From DAOUEX01 sp034430235 (GTDB lineage Bacteria > Chloroflexota > Anaerolineae > UBA2200): 7,839 nucleotides of DNA. Below the pieces are notes generated by a model that worked only from the letters and a program-made list of their open reading frames with translations, was not told where the DNA came from and did no database searches. The DNA lies in NCBI GenBank assembly GCA_964478075.1, contig CAYZGO010000066.1:1-7839 (forward strand). Direction: 5' to 3'. The position numbers and the translations under genes were made by a program. Shown piece after piece: positions 1 through 4,675 of the stretch (within the stretch, counting starts at the first letter, position 1; the number at the start of each line of letters is the position of its first letter).

Positions 1-63
1 TATCTTGTGGCTCGCCAGCACCATCTCTATCTGGTTGGCCTGAAACTCGAGCAATCGTCGCAA
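1..63 (-). CDS. N-terminus of an SOS-regulated gene, cut by the window edge (product unknown)
   Basis: An open frame begins at a TTG codon (63-61) and runs off the left edge after 21 codons; the visible peptide reads MRRLLEFQANQIEMVLASHK followed by I. The start is chosen because a strong Shine-Dalgarno sequence GGGAGG (77-72) lies 8 nt upstream, and a consensus promoter with two LexA boxes lies just above it. No ATG or GTG start gives as good a spacing. The gene is co-directional with lexA and follows it after 120 bp, but has its own promoter, so it need not depend on lexA read-through. The LexA boxes imply induction by DNA damage. The pattern of an amphipathic helix followed by 'I..VLA.H.I' is loosely reminiscent of the start of FtsK-like translocase proteins of Chloroflexota. 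That is a weak impression from memory and not an assignment. It does not resemble the start of a DinB-type polymerase. Confidence 0.7.
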   Translation of the reverse strand, partial: MRRLLEFQANQIEMVLASHKI

Positions 64-71
64 AAAAGAAG

Positions 72-77
72 CCTCCC
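72..77 (-). promoter_or_regulatory. Shine-Dalgarno site that fixes the TTG start of the left-edge gene
   Basis: GGGAGG on the minus strand, 8 nt before TTG at 63-61. It decides the choice of this rare start codon because no other initiation codon is well placed relative to it. Confidence 0.7.
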
Positions 78-84
78 GCCGATT

Positions 85-98
85 AGAACGGTTGTTCT
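85..98. promoter_or_regulatory. Second LexA box, at the predicted transcription start of the left-edge gene
   Basis: AGAACGGTTGTTCT, again GAAC-N4-GTTC with flanking A and T. It begins 6 bp downstream of the -10, so it covers the expected +1 region. Its centre is 28 bp from that of the spacer box, which would put two LexA dimers on one promoter and suggests tighter repression than at lexA itself. Confidence 0.86.
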
Positions 99-104
99 AT
101 CCCT

Positions 105-134
105 ATTATAGCAGAACAACTGTTCTAATGTCAA
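105..134 (-). promoter_or_regulatory. Sigma70-type promoter of the left-edge SOS gene
   Basis: On the minus strand a perfect -35 TTGACA (134-129) and perfect -10 TATAAT (110-105) are separated by 18 bp. The spacer is almost filled by one LexA box and a second box lies just past the -10, so repressor would block both polymerase binding and the start region. Transcription would start near position 98 and run leftwards into the TTG-initiated gene. Confidence 0.85.
113..126. promoter_or_regulatory. LexA box (spacer box of the left-edge promoter)
   Basis: AGAACAACTGTTCT, a palindrome of the form GAAC-N4-GTTC, the core of the Gram-positive SOS box. It sits entirely within the 18-bp -35/-10 spacer, the classic position for steric repression. 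It is the same type as the box in front of lexA. Confidence 0.88.
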
Positions 135-183
135 GAGGCTTGACTGAAATCTTTAAGGTTTCTTATGGAAACACTGACTGGAG

Positions 184-840
184 CTAGAGCTGTCGGATGA
201 CGGCGATGACCTTGCCCTGAATCTCTAAATTGGAAGGATCAACGTATATAGGTTTCATGGCAGGGTTTGCTGGCTGCAGGCGCACGCGGTTCTTGCCCTT
301 CTCGCGGTAGAAACGCTTCAGAGTCGTTTCCTTTTCCGCCTTGAGCCAGGCCGCCACCAAGTCGCCGTTCCTGGCTTCAGTCTGGCGCTTCATGATCACG
401 ATGTCGCCATCGTGGATGAGAGCGTCAATCATGGAGTCTCCTTTGACCTCCAAGGCGTAGATAGGCCCCCGCTCCTGTATGATGTCGCGGGTCAACGCAA
501 TGCTTTCATCCACGTCCAGCGGCGAGAAACTTTCGTCAGGGATAGGAACCGGTTCGCCGGCTACGATGCGTCCCACAATGGGCACCTGCATTATGATTTC
601 GTCCAATCGCACCCTCTGCGGCCCTACGCCCTTCTCGAGCAGCTTCATACCCCGCGATATGTCTGGCTGGCGTTGGATGTAACCTTTAGCCTGCAGGATA
701 TTGAGATTGTAATTGACGACAGACGTAGAAGAGATGTTAACCTTCTCACCAATCTCTCGGATTGTCGGAGGATAGCTGTTCTCCTCCACAAATCCCCGGA
801 TAAACTCCAGTATCTCTTTTTGCCTAGGGGACAGGTCCAT
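184..840 (-). CDS. lexA: LexA, SOS-response repressor and self-cleaving protease
   Basis: This 218-residue protein represses DNA-damage genes and is inactivated by RecA-stimulated self-cleavage. The N-terminal winged helix-turn-helix (about 1-68) has the typical start SPRQKEILEFI and the SYPPTIREIG motif. A short linker leads to the S24-type peptidase domain (about 86-218). The cleavage bond is Ala94-Gly95 in GRIVAGEP. The catalytic serine is Ser136 in GDSM and the catalytic lysine is Lys175 in TTLKRF, a spacing close to that of E. coli LexA. Length is normal or slightly long for the family. The ATG at 840 is preceded by AGGAGG (853-848) with a 7-nt gap. Its promoter carries a LexA box, so it is autoregulated. 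The next gene downstream on the same strand has a twin-box SOS promoter. All key residues are present, so the protein should be active. Confidence 0.97.
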   Translation of the reverse strand: MDLSPRQKEILEFIRGFVEENSYPPTIREIGEKVNISSTSVVNYNLNILQAKGYIQRQPDISRGMKLLEKGVGPQRVRLDEIIMQVPIVGRIVAGEPVPIPDESFSPLDVDESIALTRDIIQERGPIYALEVKGDSMIDALIHDGDIVIMKRQTEARNGDLVAAWLKAEKETTLKRFYREKGKNRVRLQPANPAMKPIYVDPSNLEIQGKVIAVIRQL

Positions 841-893
841 CTAACTGCCTCCTTTCCAGGCATCTCCCTCTAGATGCTCTGTCACGCACCTAT

Positions 894-922
894 ATTATAC
901 ACGAACATTTGTTCTGTGTCAA
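894..922 (-). promoter_or_regulatory. lexA promoter
   Basis: Minus-strand TTGACA (922-917) and TATAAT (899-894), both perfect, with a 17-bp spacer containing a LexA box. The -10 lies about 54 bp before the lexA ATG. Confidence 0.88.
902..915. promoter_or_regulatory. LexA box in the lexA promoter (autoregulation)
   Basis: CGAACATTTGTTCT, close to the Bacillus-type consensus CGAAC-N4-GTTCG. It occupies the -35/-10 spacer, so LexA would repress its own gene. It keeps the GAAC/GTTC core of the two boxes downstream of lexA but has a different central tetranucleotide and one different outer base. Confidence 0.9.
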
Positions 923-1245
923 GTCTGCGAAACTGGTTGTCATATGCAATCCAAAAGTGAACTGGTCATGGTAGACTCCTCTTGGAGCAAGAAGAAAGGA
1001 ATGGATGACGCTTCGTGTGAATCACTGTCTGACGTTCAGCGGCAGTTGCGTAGTCCCCGCAGCGCAGCGGAGCAGGGCACTGCCGCGGGTTAGCGACGCC
1101 CAGTCGCGAGTACAGTGCCACAGCTGCCTACCCGCTTCGTTCTATCTATACGCGTGGCTCTAGTGTCAGCGCTTCTTGCGCTATGACCAGGCTGGCAAAC
1201 AGGCAGAAGTCGCTGGACAGAGCTGCCTTGGGCGAGGCGTCCTAC
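923..1245. other. Non-coding stretch between the lexA promoter and the UPF0316 gene, with clustered inverted repeats
   Basis: About 320 bp without a convincing gene. Short frames exist on the plus strand (944-1093, 49 codons, and an overlapping one from about 1005), but they have no well-spaced ribosome site or promoter and an unconvincing composition. The main structure is a group of inverted repeats at 1039-1107. A further 5-bp stem with 5-nt loop lies at 1168-1182 (AGCGC/GCGCT). No T-run follows that last hairpin on the minus strand, so it is at best a weak terminator for the UPF0316 gene. Confidence 0.6.
1039..1107. repeat. Nested and adjacent inverted repeats, possible structured RNA or palindromic repeat
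   Basis: An 8-bp perfect outer stem (GCGGCAGT at 1039-1046 with ACTGCCGC at 1079-1086) encloses an inner 4-bp stem (CCGC at 1057-1060 with GCGG at 1067-1070). Directly after it comes a 5-bp stem with a 5-nt loop (GCGAC at 1093-1097 with GTCGC at 1103-1107). No poly-T tract is attached and no promoter is obvious, so neither strand nor function can be assigned. It could be a small structured RNA, a dispersed palindromic repeat, or the protein-bound remains of a mobile sequence. Confidence 0.45.
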
Positions 1246-1767
1246 TCACGTCTCCTGCGCAGGCCCCAAATGACCCCGGTAGACCCGACTGGCGTCGTCA
1301 ACGGTGACGAAGGCCATCTTGTCCACCTCGCTAACCAGGGTCATCACCGACGCTATGTCCCGGCGCTTGACTACTGTGGTGACTACGTATACCCTGCCCG
1401 CAAGTCCCTCCCCGACCATCTGCGTGGCCCCGTAGCCTGCCTGGGGCAGGGCCGAGGCAATCTTCTCGCCGCCGTCCTGAGAGATGGCCTGCACCACACC
1501 GTAGCCCAGGGCCAGCTTTTCCTCAATAGCTAATCCAACCAGAGTGCCTCCAGCGAAACCGCCGCAGTAGCCCAGCACGTTCCAGACGTTGCCCACGTCT
1601 CGCAATACTCGGGCGATGGCCAGGATGTAGATCAGAGACTCGAAGAACCCGATGGCTGTGGCCAGGCGCTTCTGCCCTCTCATCCCTATCAGGGTACGCA
1701 CCGTGGCCATCGAAACACTAACCACTCGGGCCAGAAAGACTAGCAAGCCTCCTACGAACATTTCCAT
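1246..1767 (-). CDS. UPF0316 family membrane protein (DUF5698 plus DUF2179)
   Basis: A 173-residue protein of the YebE/UPF0316 family, whose biochemical function is unknown. The N-terminal half (about 1-90, DUF5698) has roughly three hydrophobic membrane segments: MFVGGLLVFLARVV, FFESLIYILAIARV and a segment ending in LGYCGGFAGGTLVG. The family signature IEEKLALGYG follows directly. The C-terminal half (about 95-173, DUF2179) is a soluble alpha/beta domain, expected in the cytoplasm, that ends near SRVYRGHLG. I chose the ATG at 1767 (a second ATG lies two codons later at 1761) because AGGAGG lies upstream (about 12 nt, somewhat long) and homologues begin just before the first membrane segment. 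An upstream ATG at 1869 would add 34 polar residues unlike the family. No operon partner: lexA downstream has its own promoter about 320 bp away. Membrane sensing or ligand binding is sometimes supposed for DUF2179, but nothing here shows it. Confidence 0.88.
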   Translation of the reverse strand: MEMFVGGLLVFLARVVSVSMATVRTLIGMRGQKRLATAIGFFESLIYILAIARVLRDVGNVWNVLGYCGGFAGGTLVGLAIEEKLALGYGVVQAISQDGGEKIASALPQAGYGATQMVGEGLAGRVYVVTTVVKRRDIASVMTLVSEVDKMAFVTVDDASRVYRGHLGPAQET

Positions 1768-2086
1768 AGCTCTGGCATTCCTCCTCTCACACTCTCTATC
1801 GCGATAAGCCTGCCAGCTTAGCATTTCAGTTCGCCACCGGTTGAGCAGGTGACAGCAACCGTTTTCCATTGCCCGTTTACAAATTGCAGGTTGGCCTTCA
1901 GTGAGCGGTCGGCATAGTCGGGGACATATACGTGTTCTTCATAGAGCCAATTATACTACACAATCGCCTGGAGTGTTGGCAATCTGTGCGCGAATCAGTG
2001 GACCGCGCTCCTTCTTGTAGAGACTCGGGTTCGACCCCCTCTGACAGGACTGCTCAAACCTGGGATACATCCCCGTAAAAGGTAAG
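1768..2086. other. Upstream region of the UPF0316 gene and divergent PA14 gene
   Basis: About 320 bp between the UPF0316 start and the PA14 promoter. No complete gene is visible. A possible coding remnant lies at 1818-1955 (listed separately). A minus-strand TATAAT occurs at 1955-1950 but has no acceptable -35 at the usual distance, so a promoter for the UPF0316 gene is not securely located. The GGGTTCGACCCCC at about 2027-2039 resembles a tRNA T-arm, but the flanks cannot form the arm or a cloverleaf. Confidence 0.5.
1818..1955 (-). pseudogene. Possible decayed coding fragment (C-terminal piece without a start)
   Basis: On the minus strand one frame stays open for 45 codons before TAA (1820-1818) and gives a peptide of natural-looking composition, including ADRSLKANLQFVNGQWKTVA and ending in CSTGGELKC. 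A TAG lies immediately upstream of the first codon and no ATG, GTG or TTG occurs inside the frame, so it cannot be an ordinary intact gene. The frame one step over upstream (about 1956-2020) also stays open for some 20 codons, compatible with an old frameshift. I do not recognise the family. It could equally be a chance open frame. Confidence 0.3.
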
Positions 2087-2115
2087 TTGCAAAATGTATA
2101 TAAATATGCTATAAT
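2087..2115 (+). promoter_or_regulatory. Promoter of the PA14 gene
   Basis: TTGCAA (2087-2092) and a perfect TATAAT (2110-2115) separated by 17 bp of AT-rich sequence, with the -10 about 52 bp before the ATG. The AT-richness contrasts with the surroundings and supports a real promoter. Confidence 0.75.
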
Positions 2116-2167
2116 ATGGGTGATTCTCAGGCCTCGCTAATGGCCAGGATACGAAGGGAGGACCAAT

Positions 2168-4111
2168 ATGTCGGCTAAGAAGACTCGGCAGACGGCCAGC
2201 TACCTGGTAATCGCTATGTTGCTAGTTCTAGCCTGCCTGAGTGTTGTGCTACCCCGTGCTTCCACTGCCCAAGGCTCTTTGCCTTGGCGGGCTGAGTACT
2301 TTGACAACGAGAGCCTCACTGGCAACCCCGTTCACGTGCGCAACGAAAGTGCTATCAACTACAACTGGTACGACAAGTCACCCCATGATCACGTACGACG
2401 CGACTATTTCTCTGTGCGCTGGACGGCTTTGCTCCTGTTTGATGAGGGCCCCTACATCTTTAAGACGTACACTGATGATGGCGTGCGTCTGTGGGTTGAC
2501 GACCAGTTGCTCATTGATCAGTGGCGTGATCAGCCTGCCACACTCTACCAGCAGCAAGTTAACATCACTGCTGGCCACCATAGCCTGCGGATGGAGTACT
2601 ACGACAACATTGCTAACGCAGTAGCCATGCTATGGTGGGAACGTCTACCGGGACCGATCGTCCCCACCCGTTGGCGCACAGAGTACTTTAACAACCCCTG
2701 GCTTATTGGCGAACCTGTACTGATTCGCGAAGAGACAGATATCAACTACGACTGGGATGAGAACTCGCCACTGCCCAATATCGCAGCCGATGATTTCTCC
2801 ATCCGCTGGACGGGCAACATTGGCTTTGACTCCAGTGGTTCCTACACTTTCTCCGCTACCTCAGATGACGGTGTGCGCGTGTGGGTTAATGGCGGATTGC
2901 TGATTGACCAATGGGCTGATCAATCTCCAACCACCGTCTCTGCCACGCGCTACGTGCCGCATGGAGTGCATCCCATCATTGTCGAGTACTACGACCACTC
3001 AGGTACTGCTTCAATAAGGTTCTGGTGGCAGGGAGAAACGGAACCGGGGCCATCTCCGACTCCAGGGCCATCTCCGACTCCAGGGCCATCTCCGACTCCA
3101 GGGCCGTCTCCGACTCCAGGCCCCGCCGTTGAGGTCATCGTAGATGACCTAAGCGCTGGCTTCGAAAAAGGAGGGCCCACCGCAAGCTGGTACGAGAGGC
3201 CAGTGGGCTATGACGGCCATACCTACTGGACATACAATAGCGACGTCCAAGTGTACAACTTTGCCAAGTGGATTCCGCAATTGCCTCAGGCTGGCGACTA
3301 CCAGGTATTTGCACACATCCCCAAGGAACGCGCTGATACCAAGAGCGCTCACTACCAGGTTCACCACAACGGCCAGGACCACTCCTACTGGGTCAACCAG
3401 TCGGTCTACTTCGACAAGTGGGTCTCTCTTGGAACCTACTACTTTGCTGCTGATGGCAACGAGCACGTGTATCTGGACGACGCTACGTCCGAGTCGTACG
3501 CCTCGCGCAGGATTGGCTTTGATGCCGTCAAGTTTGCAAGCAAAGAAGGGGGACCAACGCCAACACCCACCTCCGGGCCCACGCAGACGCCTACCGCAGT
3601 GACAGCCACGCCCTCGTCCGATGGTCCTACTGCTACACCCACGCCCTCGCCAACCTGTTCCATAATGCCCGTACTTGGCTTTGGCCACATCTGGACCACG
3701 TACGCGACTGTGCGCGACCGACTTGGGTGCCCAGTCGAGCTAGAGAAGGGTATTTGGAGCGCTGAAGAGACCTTCATCGGCGGGTACATGTTCTGGCGGT
3801 CAGACTTACTGCTCATCTATGCCTTGCACGACGACGGCACGTGGCAGAGCTTTGCCGACACATGGCACAGCGGCGAAATAGAATCGGATCCTACTATTGT
3901 ACCGCCACCTGGCTACTTCCAGCCCAAGCGCGGCTTTGGCAAGGTCTGGCGTGAACAGCCAGGGGTCAGGGACAAGCTCGATTGGGCTACGACTCCAGAA
4001 CGCGGCCTTGGCGCTTCCTGGCAGGCTTACGAGCACGGTTCGATGTTGTGGAGCGATGTGCAGGGCATCTTTGTCCTCTACAACGACGGCACCTGGAGTC
4101 ACTACCACTAA
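2168..4111 (+). CDS. Secreted multidomain protein: two PA14 domains, golvesin/xanthan-lyase-like domain, C-terminal GFG..W repeats
   Basis: A 647-residue exported protein, probably cell-surface or extracellular and glycan-binding; no catalytic domain is seen. In order: signal peptide 1-34 (basic KKTR, hydrophobic core, likely cleavage ASTA/QG); PA14 domain 1 (about 40-158) and PA14 domain 2 (about 169-290). Both PA14 copies share the patterns W-R-x-EYF, INY-W, FS-RWT, Y-F-DDGVR-WV and LLIDQW. A linker of four GPSPTP units (294-317) precedes a domain at about 321-457 (start VIVDDLS, end IGFDAVKF) of the golvesin C-terminal/xanthan-lyase binding type. A Pro/Thr linker (about 461-496) leads to two tandem repeats: GFGHIW..VRDRLG..DDGTW and GFGKVW..VRDKLD..NDGTW (about 501-647), LGFP-like. 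The ATG follows GGGAGG by 6 nt. The gene has its own promoter and terminator and stands alone. A lipobox at Cys23 is unlikely because the hydrophobic core continues beyond it. Confidence 0.93.
   Translation: MSAKKTRQTASYLVIAMLLVLACLSVVLPRASTAQGSLPWRAEYFDNESLTGNPVHVRNESAINYNWYDKSPHDHVRRDYFSVRWTALLLFDEGPYIFKTYTDDGVRLWVDDQLLIDQWRDQPATLYQQQVNITAGHHSLRMEYYDNIANAVAMLWWERLPGPIVPTRWRTEYFNNPWLIGEPVLIREETDINYDWDENSPLPNIAADDFSIRWTGNIGFDSSGSYTFSATSDDGVRVWVNGGLLIDQWADQSPTTVSATRYVPHGVHPIIVEYYDHSGTASIRFWWQGETEPGPSPTPGPSPTPGPSPTPGPSPTPGPAVEVIVDDLSAGFEKGGPTASWYERPVGYDGHTYWTYNSDVQVYNFAKWIPQLPQAGDYQVFAHIPKERADTKSAHYQVHHNGQDHSYWVNQSVYFDKWVSLGTYYFAADGNEHVYLDDATSESYASRRIGFDAVKFASKEGGPTPTPTSGPTQTPTAVTATPSSDGPTATPTPSPTCSIMPVLGFGHIWTTYATVRDRLGCPVELEKGIWSAEETFIGGYMFWRSDLLLIYALHDDGTWQSFADTWHSGEIESDPTIVPPPGYFQPKRGFGKVWREQPGVRDKLDWATTPERGLGASWQAYEHGSMLWSDVQGIFVLYNDGTWSHYH
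3047..3118 (+). repeat. Four tandem 18-bp repeats encoding the GPSPTP linker
   Basis: The unit GGGCCATCTCCGACTCCA occurs four times head to tail. Three copies are identical and the fourth differs by one silent A-to-G change. Each unit is in frame and adds GPSPTP, so gain or loss of units would change only linker length. The near identity points to recent expansion by slippage. Confidence 0.95.
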
Positions 4112-4134
4112 GCGCTAAACTATCAAGAGGCAAG

Positions 4135-4166
4135 AGGCCTTGGCTAGTCAGCCAAGGCCTTTTCTT
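4135..4166 (+). terminator. Intrinsic terminator of the PA14 gene
   Basis: A perfect 11-bp stem (AGGCCTTGGCT at 4135-4145 with AGCCAAGGCCT at 4150-4160) with a 4-nt loop, followed by TTTTCTT. It starts 23 bp after the stop codon. On the minus strand the hairpin also lies just beyond the ybeY stop, but the T-tract there is poor, so it serves mainly the plus-strand gene and may partly stop convergent transcription. Confidence 0.92.
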
Positions 4167-4186
4167 ATCCCCGTAGTCTGCGTGCG

Positions 4187-4675
4187 TCACGGCCGCCAAT
4201 CTATATCCAATCTGGCGAGTGCGGCGCTTTGTATGCGCCACATTTCCTCCCTGTCACTTCCCCGTTCATGATCATAGCCAAGGAGGTGCAGCGTGCCGTG
4301 AACAACCAGAAGCGATAGTTCGTCTTCGACCGGGTGGCCATATGCTGCGGCCTGCTCAACTGCCCGAGGATAGCAAACCACGATGTCGCCAAAGTAAATG
4401 GTGGCTTCTGGAGATGGAATGAACACATCTGGCTCGCCAGCATCGCCGAAGGCAAGCACGTCGGTCGTGGCATCCACGTCACGATAGACGCGGTTCAGTG
4501 TCCTGACCTGGGCATCATCAGCTACTACTAGAGTCAACTCGCCCCTACGTTCCTCCCCGGCGCTCTCGAACGCAGCCTGCACTGCTCGCCGTAAACTGCT
4601 TGGCCTTACTTTCCTGGCAAAGGCAGGCTCAACTCTCAAATGTGTCTTGATTGCTTGGGGCCGAGTGCCTTTCAC
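4187..4675 (-). CDS. ybeY: YbeY, endoribonuclease for rRNA maturation
   Basis: A 162-residue metal-dependent single-strand RNA endonuclease of the YbeY (UPF0054) family, known for 16S rRNA 3'-end maturation and ribosome quality control in the cytoplasm. The zinc-binding motif H-x3-H-x5-H is complete as His126, His130 and His136 in VHGTLHLLGYDHE. The family motif TTDVLAF (70-76), the preceding VRTLNRVYRDVD and the GDIV motif (96-99) are also present. Length is typical. The start is GTG at 4675, which overlaps the pgpH stop as GTGA. This 4-nt overlap and the weak Shine-Dalgarno sequence indicate translational coupling to pgpH. No other in-frame start gives the expected N-terminal strand. It is the last gene of the rpsU-yqeY-pgpH-ybeY group and converges on the PA14 gene. 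All metal ligands are present. Confidence 0.96.
   Translation of the reverse strand: MKGTRPQAIKTHLRVEPAFARKVRPSSLRRAVQAAFESAGEERRGELTLVVADDAQVRTLNRVYRDVDATTDVLAFGDAGEPDVFIPSPEATIYFGDIVVCYPRAVEQAAAYGHPVEDELSLLVVHGTLHLLGYDHERGSDREEMWRIQSAALARLDIDWRP

Noticed and set aside
158..172. Terminator after lexA (GTTTC/GAAAC stem)
   Set aside because: Only a 5-bp AT-rich stem with no T-tract on the minus strand, so it is not a credible intrinsic terminator.
944..1093. Small plus-strand frame of 49 codons divergent from lexA
   Set aside because: No Shine-Dalgarno sequence before its ATG, no plus-strand promoter next to the LexA box, and low-quality composition. It also runs through the inverted-repeat cluster.
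1768..1869. Longer UPF0316 protein starting at ATG 1869
   Set aside because: The extra 34 residues are polar and cysteine-rich, unlike the family, and the AGGAGG that could serve the gene lies downstream of that ATG.
1950..1955. Minus-strand TATAAT as the UPF0316 promoter
   Set aside because: No reasonable -35 at 16-18 bp (the nearest, TTGCCA, is 21 bp away), and it would leave a leader of about 180 nt.
2020..2045. tRNA-like T-arm (GGGTTCGACCCCC)
   Set aside because: Only three pairs of the T stem form when the loop is aligned to the TTCGA motif. No acceptor, anticodon or D arm can be built from the upstream sequence.
3149..3688. Long minus-strand frames opposite the PA14 gene
   Set aside because: They are antisense to a gene with clear domains and mirror its Gly/Pro-rich linkers. 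There are no ribosome sites or family features.
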